From Paenibacillus kribbensis (lineage in GTDB: Bacteria > Bacillota > Bacilli > Paenibacillales > Paenibacillaceae), in contig NZ_CP020028.1 of assembly GCF_002240415.1 (NCBI RefSeq), positions 811,501 through 875,500 on the forward strand: a DNA stretch of 64,000 nt, written 5' to 3'. The position numbers were made by a program, and so were the translations under genes. The notes under the pieces were generated by a model. That model saw only the letters and a program-made list of their open reading frames with translations, did no database searches and had not been told where the DNA came from. Positions 54,536 to 63,907 of this stretch are shown in pieces (position 1 is the first letter of the stretch; each line of letters begins with the position of its first letter).

Positions 54536-56324
54536 CGGTCAAGGCTGTTTTTTGTCTTATTTGAGACAATATTGCTGGGCCTTTCTGGCGGCTGCTCTTT
54601 TGGGTGCACTAGCGATTGGTTGTGCTGGTGCTCTGCTCTTTACGTCAGGTCATCTGATTACCCGTTCGGCTCTAAAACCGGAAAATATATTGATGGTGTA
54701 CGTACCGATTGTGCTTGTGCGAACATTCGGTTTTAGTAAAGCTGTCATTCAATATCTGGAGCGTTTGGTAGGACATGATGCAGCGCTGCGACTGGTGTCC
54801 CGTATGCGGGTACGGCTGTACCGGGCAGTGGAGCCGCAAGCGCTGATGATCCGCAGCAAATTCCGTACAGGAGACCTGTTGGGATTGCTGGCGGAGGATA
54901 TTGACCAGCTTCAAAATATCTATTTGAAGCTGGTCCTGCCTGCCTTATCGGCGCTGCTGATTTATGCGGCAGGCATCTCGGCGCTTGGATGGATGGACGG
55001 AACTTTTGCTCTGCTGATGGCGTTGTATTGTGCATATTTGCTTTTGATTGCCCCGGCCATATCGCTGTGGACCTCACTCGCCAAACGGCGAACGTTCAAG
55101 CAGGAACGGAGCAAAGCATACCAGGAGCTTACCGATGCTTTGTTCGGTATGAGTGATCTGGTGCTGAGCGGGCGGACTGAGCATTTTCTCGCTTCCTTTG
55201 CAGGGCGGCAAAACAAGGCTGCTATGGTGGAAAATTCCCTTCGACGGGGCGAGTGGCGCTCTCATTGGATTGCACAATGCGTTGTCGGCGGCGGAATTGT
55301 GATCATGACCGTATGGGCCGGAGGGCTGGTAGCACAAAATCACCTTGAAGCCACATGGCTGGCCTCCTTTGCGCTGGCGGCCTTTCCGCTGCTGGATGCC
55401 TTTGTTCGTGCCGGAGAAGCGGTGGTTCATGCACCGGAGTATCAGGATTCGCTGCGACGATTGAAGGATACGGAGAAAAATACGCATACACCTGCTGTGC
55501 TTGCAACGTCAGCTGCTGTGGATAAAGGACAGCGAGCAGCAGATATCACAGCTGAAGCAACGGGGGCACATGCTGCTGTGCATCAATCTGGCAACGCAGG
55601 CGAGCTGCTGTTGGACAACGTGAGCTATCGCTATTCGGAAAAACAGGCTTGGAGCGTGCGCAATATTTCCATGCGCGTGCCGCAGGGAGGCAAGGTTGCG
55701 CTGCTTGGCCGCAGCGGTGCGGGCAAGTCCACGCTGCTGAACCTCATTCAGGGAGCATTGCAGCCGGATGAAGGGAGCGTCACCGTCGCAGGTACACCCG
55801 TCTATACGGGTGGAGCATACTCCAGCTTGTTTGCGGTATTAAACCAGCAGCCGTATTTGTTCGATACGACGGTGGCGAATAATATTCGATTGGGGCGACC
55901 CGATGCTTCGCTGGAAGAGGTTCGTGTGGTAACGGAGCAGGTGGGGCTTGGAGCTTTGATTGATTCTTTACCGGAGGGCTACGATACCCGGATGCAGGAA
56001 ACGGGCCTTCGTTTTTCGGGTGGAGAAAGGCAGCGCATTGCACTGGCGCGGATTTTGCTGCAAAATCATCCGATTGTTTTACTGGATGAGCCGACAGTAG
56101 GGCTTGACCCGCTGACAGAGCATGAGCTTATGCAGACGATGTTTCGTGTGCTGGAGGGCAAAACACTGATCTGGATCACGCATCATCTGACAGGCATGGA
56201 GCATATGGACGAGGTGATCTTTATGGAGCAAGGCGGCATTTCCATGCGAGGCAGTCATGAACAGCTTTGGCAGGAGCAGCCCCGATACCGTAACCTGTAT
56301 GAGCTGGATCATCCGCGTCTGTGA
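54516..56324 (+). CDS. cydC: Heterodimeric ABC exporter subunit CydC (cydD in B. subtilis naming)
   Basis: 602 aa, the partner half-transporter. Walker A is GRSGAGKST, the signature is FSGGERQRIALARILL and Walker B is IVLLDEPTVGLD. The N-terminal membrane domain contains the SGHLITRSALKPENILMVYVPIVLVRTFG segment typical of this subunit. It overlaps the previous gene by 20 bp, with GAGGGGGG as ribosome site. Last gene of cydABCD. Confidence 0.9.
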   Translation: MRVADNSGQGCFLSYLRQYCWAFLAAALLGALAIGCAGALLFTSGHLITRSALKPENILMVYVPIVLVRTFGFSKAVIQYLERLVGHDAALRLVSRMRVRLYRAVEPQALMIRSKFRTGDLLGLLAEDIDQLQNIYLKLVLPALSALLIYAAGISALGWMDGTFALLMALYCAYLLLIAPAISLWTSLAKRRTFKQERSKAYQELTDALFGMSDLVLSGRTEHFLASFAGRQNKAAMVENSLRRGEWRSHWIAQCVVGGGIVIMTVWAGGLVAQNHLEATWLASFALAAFPLLDAFVRAGEAVVHAPEYQDSLRRLKDTEKNTHTPAVLATSAAVDKGQRAADITAEATGAHAAVHQSGNAGELLLDNVSYRYSEKQAWSVRNISMRVPQGGKVALLGRSGAGKSTLLNLIQGALQPDEGSVTVAGTPVYTGGAYSSLFAVLNQQPYLFDTTVANNIRLGRPDASLEEVRVVTEQVGLGALIDSLPEGYDTRMQETGLRFSGGERQRIALARILLQNHPIVLLDEPTVGLDPLTEHELMQTMFRVLEGKTLIWITHHLTGMEHMDEVIFMEQGGISMRGSHEQLWQEQPRYRNLYELDHPRL

Positions 56325-56367
56325 CATCACAGGAAAGATCAAGCCTCGATAAAATAATTCCAGCATC

Positions 56368-56400
56368 AGGAGCCGGCGCAGATATGTCCGGCTTCTTTTA
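56368..56400 (+). terminator. Terminator of the cyd operon
   Basis: AGGAGCCGG / CCGGCTTCT stem, followed by TTTACTTTTC. Confidence 0.75.
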
Positions 56401-56540
56401 CTTTTCTATCGGCTGTTGGATCAAGCTTGTTCTGAATCAGCAAAAAAGTTATGCTTGTGAGGCCTAAAGACACTCGGAACGGTTTAAACCACTGATCTGC
56501 TTGGTTGGTGCATTTTTCATACTGCTGCAAGGAGGCTCGT

Positions 56541-57380
56541 ATGACGTATAAACAAATTAAATGGATGATTTTATTTGTACCTACACTAACGGTTGGAGCT
56601 TGGGAATATGTGAGACACCAATTTTTGCTCTCTTATATCTCAATGAATGTGGGCAACTGGCTTACTCCGGTCATCTTGTATTTGGTCAGTGTAACGCTGT
56701 TGACCAAGCTTTTTCGTATGCTGGAGCGTATTCAGATGGAGCTGCAACACGAACGCGCGGCCAAAGCCGCCTTTGAAGCGAGGGAAGAGCTTGCCAGGGA
56801 GCTGCATGACGGGATAGCCCAATCCCTTTTTTTATTGTCTGTCAAAGTGGATCGGCTGGAGCACAACGGCGATCAAGGGCAATATCGTCAGGATATTTAT
56901 AAAATCAGAAAGACCGTCCACGAAGTGAACCGCTATGTTCGTCAGGCGATTGCCAATTTAAGATTTGATCCGACCCCGGGCGAAATGCTGGCAACCAACG
57001 AATCCCTGGACTACAAGGTGCGGCAAATGATTCACGAAATTCCTGTGCATGTAGATATTCAGTGGACGATTCCTGATGCCGCGCTGACTCCCAAAGAGAA
57101 GATAGAGCTTTTGGCTTGCATTCGTGAGGCGGTTGTCAATATTGAAAAGCACTCAGGGGCTTCCAAAGGATGGATTACCGGGGAAGGTGACCAAGATCAA
57201 TGGAAAGTTATCGTCAAGGACAACGGCAAAGGCTTGACCGCTGATCCTTTTCAGTTTAAAGACCGATATGGTCTGAATATCATGAAGGAAAGAGCGGAGG
57301 ATATGAACTGGACGCTCCGGTTTTTGTCAGATTCTTCGTATACCACAGTGGAAATATCCAAAGAGGGAGAACACCAATGA
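56541..57380 (+). CDS. Sensor histidine kinase, HisKA_3 (NarL-partner) type
   Basis: 279 aa from the ATG at 56541 (AAGGAGG). Two membrane helices (about 8-26 and 40-58) with almost no extracellular loop, then a coiled coil and HisKA_3 with ELHDGIAQS (His89), then HATPase with NIEKHS and KDNGKGL. There is no PAS or GAF domain and no Cys cluster, so the signal is probably sensed within the membrane, as in LiaS/DesK-like kinases, or by a partner. It is coupled to the next gene by a 4-bp overlap. Confidence 0.9.
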   Translation: MTYKQIKWMILFVPTLTVGAWEYVRHQFLLSYISMNVGNWLTPVILYLVSVTLLTKLFRMLERIQMELQHERAAKAAFEAREELARELHDGIAQSLFLLSVKVDRLEHNGDQGQYRQDIYKIRKTVHEVNRYVRQAIANLRFDPTPGEMLATNESLDYKVRQMIHEIPVHVDIQWTIPDAALTPKEKIELLACIREAVVNIEKHSGASKGWITGEGDQDQWKVIVKDNGKGLTADPFQFKDRYGLNIMKERAEDMNWTLRFLSDSSYTTVEISKEGEHQ

Positions 57381-58045
57381 CGCATATCCGTGTGCTGGTC
57401 GTAGATGATTCTGCTCATGCTCGTGAAGCTATCTGTGAAATATTAGCCATGGATCAAAGCTTTGAAATCATCGGTGTGGTAGACAACGGTGAAAAAGCAA
57501 TTGAATTTACCGGGCAATGGCTGCCGGATTTGATCCTGATGGATATTTCGATGCCCGGAATGGACGGGCTGGAGGCTACACAGCGGATTAAGCTCTTGTA
57601 TCCATATGTGAAAATAGTGATGATTACCGTGTCGGATGATATGATTCATCTGCTTGAAGCTTTGAAGCGAGGTGCCCAAGGCTACCTGTTAAAAAACATA
57701 GCGCCCTCCACATGGCTGGAGTACCTGCATTCTATTGTGAATGAGGAAGCACCGCTGAGCCGGGAACTGGCTTTTCAAATCTTGAAAGATGTTACTATAA
57801 CGGCAAAAACGGCGAAAAAGGAACCGCAGGTCTATCTTACTTCAAGAGAGCAGGATATTTTGTATGGGGTGGCCGCAGGGTGGACCAATAAGGAAATCGC
57901 TGAAAAATACGGTATTTCAGAGTATACGGTAAAAAATCATCTGAAAAATATTTTGCAGAAGCTGCACGTTCAGAACCGTGTACAATTGACGAGATACGCG
58001 TTGGAAATGGGGCTTGTTCCTGATGATCCCAAATTCAAGCCATAA
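57377..58045 (+). CDS. Response regulator, NarL/FixJ type
   Basis: 222 aa. The receiver has DDS (10-12), Asp56 in LILMDISMPGMDG and Lys in GYLLKN. The C-terminal LuxR-type HTH is LTSREQDILYGVAAGWTNKEIAEKYGISEYTVKNHLKNILQKL. It forms one unit with the kinase. The cupredoxin and metal-importer genes that follow on the same strand are candidate targets; a shared ATATAGCTC element sits upstream of each. Confidence 0.92.
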   Translation: MTHIRVLVVDDSAHAREAICEILAMDQSFEIIGVVDNGEKAIEFTGQWLPDLILMDISMPGMDGLEATQRIKLLYPYVKIVMITVSDDMIHLLEALKRGAQGYLLKNIAPSTWLEYLHSIVNEEAPLSRELAFQILKDVTITAKTAKKEPQVYLTSREQDILYGVAAGWTNKEIAEKYGISEYTVKNHLKNILQKLHVQNRVQLTRYALEMGLVPDDPKFKP

Positions 58046-58055
58046 CCTTGTTGTT

Positions 58056-58083
58056 TTGTGACACTATTTTCACAATATAGCTC
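58056..58083 (+). promoter_or_regulatory. Inverted repeat and shared nonamer upstream of the cupredoxin gene
   Basis: TTGTGA (58056-58061) and TCACAA (58070-58075) are perfect arms 8 bp apart, 2 bp longer than a Rex or FNR site. ATATAGCTC (58075-58083) follows and recurs before the metal importer. Confidence 0.4.
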
Positions 58084-58175
58084 GAATGAGGTATTTTAAA
58101 TTTTGATTAATTTTTATATACTGGTTGGAGTTGATGCGTCACATGTAGACAATCAACTGGAGGGAGCTGATATGA

Positions 58176-58592
58176 ATGAAAGCACTCATCTCTAAACATT
58201 GGCATTTGCTGCTGATTGGTTTTGTAGCGCTGATCATGGGCGGGTTTGTCTTGTTCTATTTTCAGGGGAGCGCGTCGTCGTTTCCAGCCAGTCAACCTAA
58301 ACAAGCTCAGGAAGAGCCAGACAAGTCCCAATACGAGATGGTTACAGTGGGTGTAAAAGGGGACGGTTTTTATCCTAAAAATATTGAAGTGAAAGCCGGC
58401 GTTCCGACCAAAATCAATTTCAAGAAAATGACATCCTTTACTTGCATTGACGAAGTACAGTCGTTGAAGATCGGAATGGACGTTTTCCTGGATCACGAAA
58501 ATAATTATTTTACCGTCAAGGACCTGAAACCAGGGGTATATGAGTATAATTGTGGCATGTACATGTACTACGGGACGATCACGGTAAAATAA
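58176..58592 (+). CDS. Membrane-anchored cupredoxin-like protein
   Basis: 138 aa. One N-terminal helix (about 10-30) acts as anchor, then a linker and a cupredoxin domain (55-138). Candidate copper ligands are Cys90 (FTCIDEV), His107 (LDHEN) and Cys126, Met128 and Met130 in CGMYMYYG. The C-x-M-x-M ending is the cupredoxin_1 type seen in copper-handling proteins rather than classical plastocyanin (C-x2-4-H-x4-M). It faces outside the membrane. Between a two-component pair and a metal importer; copper supply to an oxidase or metal sensing is possible. AGGGAG upstream. Confidence 0.8.
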   Translation: MKALISKHWHLLLIGFVALIMGGFVLFYFQGSASSFPASQPKQAQEEPDKSQYEMVTVGVKGDGFYPKNIEVKAGVPTKINFKKMTSFTCIDEVQSLKIGMDVFLDHENNYFTVKDLKPGVYEYNCGMYMYYGTITVK

Positions 58593-58657
58593 ATCAATAT
58601 CAGCTTTCCGGCATATTTGTGCTGGGAGGCTATTTTTTTGCCTTCATACAAAGGAAT

Positions 58658-58706
58658 CAATGACAATAGTCACAAAATGTTCAATGTTAGAAGGCGGATA
58701 TAGCTC
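58658..58706 (+). promoter_or_regulatory. Candidate operator upstream of the metal importer
   Basis: On the minus strand 58675-58658 reads TTGTGACTATTGTCATTG, Rex-like in its first half and close to the core at 58056. ATATAGCTC recurs at 58698-58706. Confidence 0.35.
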
Positions 58707-58777
58707 AAGTGGGTCAGGTCATGACAAGAAAAAGGAAGGTATGATGGAAGGAAACGATAGAGAAATGAAGGGGAAAT

Positions 58778-60313
58778 ATGAAAAAAAGAAGATTCATCCC
58801 AATGGTATGTATGCTTTTGAGCATAGCTTTACTGGCTGCTTGTTCCGGTACGAAAGAGAGTTCAACGCAAGCAACGCAGCAGGCAAAGAAAGAACTGACC
58901 TTCCTGTTTAATTTCGCCAGTCAGACCGTTGATCCCAGTCTGGATTACACGCCGTTAAGAGCCGGAGTCGTGGAAACGTTGGTTAAGCTGGACGAGAACG
59001 TAAAAATCCAGCCGTGGCTGGCTACCCAATGGTCGAGCAAAGACGGGCAAAATTGGGAGTTTCAGATTCGTGACGGTGTCACCTTCCAAAACGGAAAAAA
59101 ACTGACCGCAGAGACAGTCAAGCAATCGCTGGAACGCTCGATAGAGCTGAATCCGGGGGTTAAGCAGGTATTGCGAATTAAATCCATGAAAGCCTCCGGA
59201 CAAACGCTGCGTGTGGTCACGGAAGAATCATTCCCGCAGTTCCCATCCGAGCTTGTTCATCCCAACACAGCCATTCTGGACACGGAAGCAGCAGAGCCGG
59301 ATAAAAAGCCAATCGGTACAGGGCCTTTCCAAGTGGAGTCCTTCACCGCAGGCACATCATTAAAGCTTGCCCGTTATGATGGATATTGGAGTGGGGCGGC
59401 CAAGCTGGACCGGGCGGTTTTTGCTTTTAACGAAGATGCGAATGCGCGTTTATCCGCTATTTTATCCGGTGACGCAGATATCGTTTATCGCCCGCCTGTT
59501 GAAAGCATGGACAGAATGAAGCAAGATACTCAGCTCAGGTTGGACTCCGTGGTTAGCTTGCGCACGCATGAGCTGATTTTTAACACGAAAAAGCCTCTGC
59601 TCCAAAATGAGAAGGTGCGCAAGGCTTTTGATGCCTTGGTCAATCGCGAGGAGCTGAAGGACGCCATTATGGGCGGGCAAGCTACGGTGGCACAAGGTCC
59701 ATTTTTGCCTGATTTCCCGTTCGTACCGAAATATCCAACCCGCAAGACCGGGACTGAAGAAGCGCTCAAGTGGTTTAAGGAGGCCGGACTTCAGGTGGAC
59801 AACGGCAAAGTCACACAAAACGGGAGGCCCTTAACCTTAAAGCTGGTGACCTACGCATCCAGAGCCGAGTTCCCGATCTTCTCACAGGCGTTACAATCGG
59901 AAGCCAAGCAATTAGGGATTACGCTGCAAATCGAGCAGGTTGAAAATTACGAAGACTATTTAATGAACGATACGACCTGGGATTTGGGCATGTACAGTCC
60001 GTTGATTGCGCCCCGGGGGGATGCCAGCTACTTTTTGAATGTATCGTTTTTACCGGACGGAACGCTGAATTATGGAAAAATAAACGATGAATTGTTGAAT
60101 AAATGGATTTACCAGCTGGATCAAACCGTAGATACAGCAAAACGAAATGAACTGATAGCTCAGGCGCTCACGCGAATTAATGACCAGACGTACTATTCCT
60201 ATATGGTGCATCCGAATACGCTGGTTGTTTATAAAGACAGTGTGAAGAACTGGGTAACCAGTAAAAGCGAATACTACATGCTCACCAATCAGTTGGATGT
60301 TGAAGCCAAATGA
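58778..60313 (+). CDS. nikA: Nickel or metallophore ABC transporter binding lipoprotein (NikA/CntA-like)
   Basis: 511 aa with lipobox LAAC (Cys22). It belongs to SBP family 5: NFASQTVDPSLDYTPLRAGVVETLVKL, IRDGVTFQNGKKLTAETVKQSLERS and KPIGTGPFQV. The C-terminal stretch MYSPLIAPRGDASYFLN carries the Arg implicated in ligand binding in NikA/CntA proteins. Ligand could be Ni-histidine, Ni/Co/Zn-metallophore; no metallophore synthase is visible nearby. AAGGGGAAAT precedes the ATG. It overlaps nikB by 4 bp. Confidence 0.85.
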   Translation: MKKRRFIPMVCMLLSIALLAACSGTKESSTQATQQAKKELTFLFNFASQTVDPSLDYTPLRAGVVETLVKLDENVKIQPWLATQWSSKDGQNWEFQIRDGVTFQNGKKLTAETVKQSLERSIELNPGVKQVLRIKSMKASGQTLRVVTEESFPQFPSELVHPNTAILDTEAAEPDKKPIGTGPFQVESFTAGTSLKLARYDGYWSGAAKLDRAVFAFNEDANARLSAILSGDADIVYRPPVESMDRMKQDTQLRLDSVVSLRTHELIFNTKKPLLQNEKVRKAFDALVNREELKDAIMGGQATVAQGPFLPDFPFVPKYPTRKTGTEEALKWFKEAGLQVDNGKVTQNGRPLTLKLVTYASRAEFPIFSQALQSEAKQLGITLQIEQVENYEDYLMNDTTWDLGMYSPLIAPRGDASYFLNVSFLPDGTLNYGKINDELLNKWIYQLDQTVDTAKRNELIAQALTRINDQTYYSYMVHPNTLVVYKDSVKNWVTSKSEYYMLTNQLDVEAK

Positions 60314-61251
60314 TTCAGTTGCTTGGCAAAAGGCTGATCGAGTTTTTTCTGTTTATTTTTATTCTATCGCTTATCAGCTTCGCGGGAATCAAGCTTGCTC
60401 CGGGAGATGCTGTGCGGCAATTGCTTCGTGTAGATGATGTAGCAGTTACGAACGAGCAAGTGGAAATCCAAAGACAGATTATGGGCCTGAATGAGCCGAT
60501 TATCGTGCAATACTGGGAATGGCTCTCAAAATTTATTCGTTTGGATTTGGGAACTTCCTACATGACACATCGTCCGGTAACAGAAGAAATATGGACGAGG
60601 ATGCCTGCGACGCTTCTTTTGACATTTACTTCCATTGTGGTGTTGATCGCAGTTGCGGTACCGTTAGGCGCTTGTTCTGCCTTGTATCCCAAGAAGTGGA
60701 TTGATCGAGTCAGCCGGGTACTCGCGATCATGGGAGCATCCATCCCCAGCTTTTGGCTAGGACTTCTGCTTATTGAGGGGTTTTCGGTGCGGTGGTCGAT
60801 CTTCCCGTCGATGGGCAACGGAACTTTGATGCATCTGGTGCTGCCTTCGCTGACATTGGGACTGACGATGGCTGCGGTATATGTACGTCTTATTCGTTCC
60901 AGTCTGTTAAACAGCTTGAGTCAGGATTTTATCCTGGGGGCAAGGTCCAGAGGAATTGGAAGGAAGCGTATTTTTTGGTTGCATGCGTGTCGCCATAGCT
61001 TGACTCCAGTCATGACCATGTTTGGTATCAGTGTGGGAAGCTTGCTGGGGGGAAGTGTCGTGGTAGAAACGATATTCGCCTATCCGGGACTGGGAAAGTT
61101 TATTGTGGAAGCCATTCATAACCGGGATTACCCGATCATTCAGGGATACATTTTATTTATGGGTGCTATCATTATGCTGCTTCATGTGGTGACGGATGTA
61201 ACAGTGGGATACGCGAATCCTGAAATCCGCTTGAAGGAGGGAGGACATTGA
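60310..61251 (+). CDS. nikB: Metal (nickel) ABC transporter permease NikB-like
   Basis: 313-aa OppB/NikB-type permease with six helices. DDVAVTNEQVEIQRQIMGLNEPIIVQYWEWL and the EAA-loop region GARSRGIGRKRIFWLHACRHSLTPVMTMFG are family marks. ATGA overlap with nikA and 4-bp overlap with nikC show translational coupling. Confidence 0.88.
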   Translation: MIQLLGKRLIEFFLFIFILSLISFAGIKLAPGDAVRQLLRVDDVAVTNEQVEIQRQIMGLNEPIIVQYWEWLSKFIRLDLGTSYMTHRPVTEEIWTRMPATLLLTFTSIVVLIAVAVPLGACSALYPKKWIDRVSRVLAIMGASIPSFWLGLLLIEGFSVRWSIFPSMGNGTLMHLVLPSLTLGLTMAAVYVRLIRSSLLNSLSQDFILGARSRGIGRKRIFWLHACRHSLTPVMTMFGISVGSLLGGSVVVETIFAYPGLGKFIVEAIHNRDYPIIQGYILFMGAIIMLLHVVTDVTVGYANPEIRLKEGGH

Positions 61252-62051
61252 GTAAATCCCGGCTTCCTTTATTATTGTTTATCGCTGGAATAGCTGCATT
61301 GTTCATCCTGCCTGAGTTTATGAAAAATGATCCGTTGCTCGTATCGCTCGCACGAAGACTTCAATCTCCAAGCGGCGAGCATTGGTTGGGTACGGATGGC
61401 CTTGGCAGAGATGCGCTGTCGCGGTTGGTATATGGGGGGAGAAATACGGTTGGGGCGAGTTTGTTGATTCTTATTCTTTCTCTGAGTATTGGTATTCCAG
61501 CCGGGGTAATCGCAGGGGTGATGGGCAAAGGAATAGACCGCTTGTTCATGCGGGTGTCGGATTCTTTTTTGGCTTTTCCCGATTACTTGATTGCCATCGT
61601 ACTGACGGGCTTGCTCGGGCCGGGTATTGTCAACCTGATGATTGCGATTGTATTCGTAAAATGGGTGGCTTACGCTCGTTTGGTGAGAAGCAGTCTAATG
61701 GCAGAAAAAGAGAAGGAATATATCTACAGTGCCCGCTTGAGCGGAGTACCAACGTTTCGATTGGTCCTCCGGCATTTGCTGCCAGCGGCTTTCAGAGAAA
61801 TTGTGGTTGTAGCCACACTGGATATGGGCAAAATCATTTTAATGATCGCGGCTTTATCCTATATTGGACTCGGACTACAGCCGCCTGCTCCCGAATGGGG
61901 GGCGATGCTGAATGAAGGGCGGGCTTATTTCCACAGTTCTCCGCTGGCGATGGTCATTCCCGGTGTAGCCATTATGCTGTTCGTCCTTTTATCTAATCTG
62001 ATCGGGGATCAGTTACGGAATAGTCTGGATCTTCGACCATGGGGGAAGTGA
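61248..62051 (+). CDS. nikC: Metal (nickel) ABC transporter permease NikC-like
   Basis: 267-aa OppC/NikC-type permease with six helices. GEHWLGTDGLGRDALSRLVYGGR and the EAA loop SARLSGVPTFRLVLRHLLPAAF are present. The TTG at 61248 overlaps nikB and follows GGAGGGAG. It lacks the longer N-terminal extension of dipeptide permeases. Confidence 0.88.
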   Translation: MSKSRLPLLLFIAGIAALFILPEFMKNDPLLVSLARRLQSPSGEHWLGTDGLGRDALSRLVYGGRNTVGASLLILILSLSIGIPAGVIAGVMGKGIDRLFMRVSDSFLAFPDYLIAIVLTGLLGPGIVNLMIAIVFVKWVAYARLVRSSLMAEKEKEYIYSARLSGVPTFRLVLRHLLPAAFREIVVVATLDMGKIILMIAALSYIGLGLQPPAPEWGAMLNEGRAYFHSSPLAMVIPGVAIMLFVLLSNLIGDQLRNSLDLRPWGK

Positions 62052-62052
62052 A

Positions 62053-62871
62053 ATGATGAATCTGCTGGAAATAGCCGGCCTGCATCTGAAGTCTGGGCAA
62101 GGCACAATTGTGCGTGATCTCGATTTATCCGTTAGCGCGGGACAGTGTCATGCATTGATTGGTGAAAGTGGGAGTGGAAAAAGTATGACCTCGCTGTCCA
62201 TTGGCGATCTGCTCCCTGCCACGGTTTGGGTGGAATCCGGCAAGATCGAATGGTGCGGAAGCTCGTTACTCGCTCTGTCCAAGAAAGATAGAGAGCGTCT
62301 ACGAGGCAAGGAAATCGCTTATGTTTTTCAGGACTACGCTAGCGTGCTTACTCCGTTTATGACTATAGGCAAACAATTGGACGAAACGCTAAAAGCACAT
62401 CATATGCAGGATATGCTGGATATGCCGGAACGCAAAAATCGAAAAGAGCGCATTGTGCAAGCCCTCGAACACGTCCGATTGCCAAAAGAAATATATAACC
62501 GTTACCCATTTCAGCTTAGCGGGGGCCAGCTACAGAGGGTCTCGCTTGCAGTAGTCATCATGCTGGAACCCAAGCTGCTGATTTTGGACGAGCCTACCAC
62601 AGCATTGGATCAAACGAATGCCAACGAAATTTTACGCATCATTTCAGAGCTGAAAGAACGCACCCGATGTGGCATTTTGTTCATCTCCCATAATCTGAGA
62701 AACGTCAAGCGTTATGCTGATCAAGTCACTGTAATGCGAGAAGGCCAGGTTATTGAAACGGGAAGCACGTTGCCATTGTTAAACAGTCCAAAGCAGTCCT
62801 ACACCCGAAGGCTGATTGAAGCCATTCCATCCTTGCGTCCATCAACGGAAGCCGTGCATGAATCCATATAG
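62053..62871 (+). CDS. nikD: Metal (nickel) ABC transporter ATPase NikD-like
   Basis: 272 aa. Walker A GESGSGKS, signature LSGGQLQRVSLAVVIML, Walker B LLILDEPTTALD. Oligopeptide/nickel-type C-terminus (SPKQSYTRRLIEAIPSL). The signature segment has AVVIML rather than ARAL, typical of NikD. ATG at 62053 (or 62056). Confidence 0.9.
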   Translation: MMNLLEIAGLHLKSGQGTIVRDLDLSVSAGQCHALIGESGSGKSMTSLSIGDLLPATVWVESGKIEWCGSSLLALSKKDRERLRGKEIAYVFQDYASVLTPFMTIGKQLDETLKAHHMQDMLDMPERKNRKERIVQALEHVRLPKEIYNRYPFQLSGGQLQRVSLAVVIMLEPKLLILDEPTTALDQTNANEILRIISELKERTRCGILFISHNLRNVKRYADQVTVMREGQVIETGSTLPLLNSPKQSYTRRLIEAIPSLRPSTEAVHESI

Positions 62872-62883
62872 AAAGGCGGTAAA

Positions 62884-63675
62884 ATGTTTATGAACCCGAA
62901 ACTTGTACCTGAACTTCTAGTCGTACAGGACATTCAAAAATCTTACCGCAAAAAGAACAAAGTGCTCGACGGGGTATCGCTGACGATTCGAGCGGGTGAA
63001 TGTGTGGGTCTGATCGGTGAAAGCGGTTGTGGGAAAAGCACATTGGCACGTTGTATCATGCTCATGCAAGGTGTAGATTCGGGAGCAATCTGGTTTCAGG
63101 GGAATCCTGTACAAGCGAGCAACCGGGAATCGTTAAAACGTTATAAAGGACAGATGCAGGCTGTATTCCAAAACCCGTCTGCGGCGCTGAACCCAAGGCT
63201 TCGTTTATTGGAATCTGTCATGGAGCCCTTGGATCAGTTGGAACAAAAGGTTCCAGCTTTTTTGAAGGACTGTGGTCCAGACAGAAGAGAAATAGCAGGG
63301 AAGCTGCTGGAGTGTGTGGGCTTATCACGTGAACTGCTGGATAGATATCCGCATGAAATCAGCGGTGGCCAGAAGCAGCGACTTTGTATGGCAAGAGCTA
63401 TTAGCGTGGAACCGGCACTCATTATAATGGATGAACCCACATCCAGCCTGGACACCTTAATTCAGTCAGAAATGCTAAACTTGCTCAAGGAGTTGCAGGG
63501 TAGGTTGGCATTTTCGTATTTGTTTATATCCCATGACTTACCTGTGGTGCAATATATGTGTGACCGGGTGCTGGTCATGCACGAAGGCCGTTTGGTGGAT
63601 GAGTTTGTAAAAGAGGAATTATTTGCTCCGGACAGACATCCATATACCCGCCAATTGGTTGCAGAATATGATTGA
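62884..63675 (+). CDS. nikE: Metal (nickel) ABC transporter ATPase NikE-like
   Basis: 263 aa. Walker A GESGCGKST, signature ISGGQKQRLCMARAI, Walker B IIMDEPTSSLD, and HPYTRQLV at the end. It pairs with NikD. GAAAGGCGG lies before the start. Last gene of a five-gene operon; no clear terminator follows, only weak T-rich sequence. Confidence 0.9.
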   Translation: MFMNPKLVPELLVVQDIQKSYRKKNKVLDGVSLTIRAGECVGLIGESGCGKSTLARCIMLMQGVDSGAIWFQGNPVQASNRESLKRYKGQMQAVFQNPSAALNPRLRLLESVMEPLDQLEQKVPAFLKDCGPDRREIAGKLLECVGLSRELLDRYPHEISGGQKQRLCMARAISVEPALIIMDEPTSSLDTLIQSEMLNLLKELQGRLAFSYLFISHDLPVVQYMCDRVLVMHEGRLVDEFVKEELFAPDRHPYTRQLVAEYD

Positions 63676-63907
63676 GGGTACACTCCCAAGTATCGTCTTT
63701 TATTCGTCTTTTTTCATACCTGTTTTCTCCCAGAAACGTCCTCAGTATATTGCACATGTTATAAGCTGCGCAGTACAATGAAGTATACACCGAAACTACC
63801 ACTTGCTTAATTCATACTTATGAATCGAACAACTTGGGTAAATACTTTAGCCTAAAAAGTATTGTGTGGAGGTGCTCGAAGTGTGTAGCAATCAGGAGGA
63901 GAAAAAT
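63676..63907 (+). other. Intergenic region before the right-edge gene
   Basis: It contains TTCATA-CT-TATGAA (63811-63824) and an AATACTTT/AAAGTATT hairpin (63841-63863). I see no clear promoter or terminator. Confidence 0.4.

Noticed and set aside
58660..58911. 83-codon frame upstream of nikA
   Set aside because: It overlaps the nikA signal peptide in another frame and contains the promoter region.
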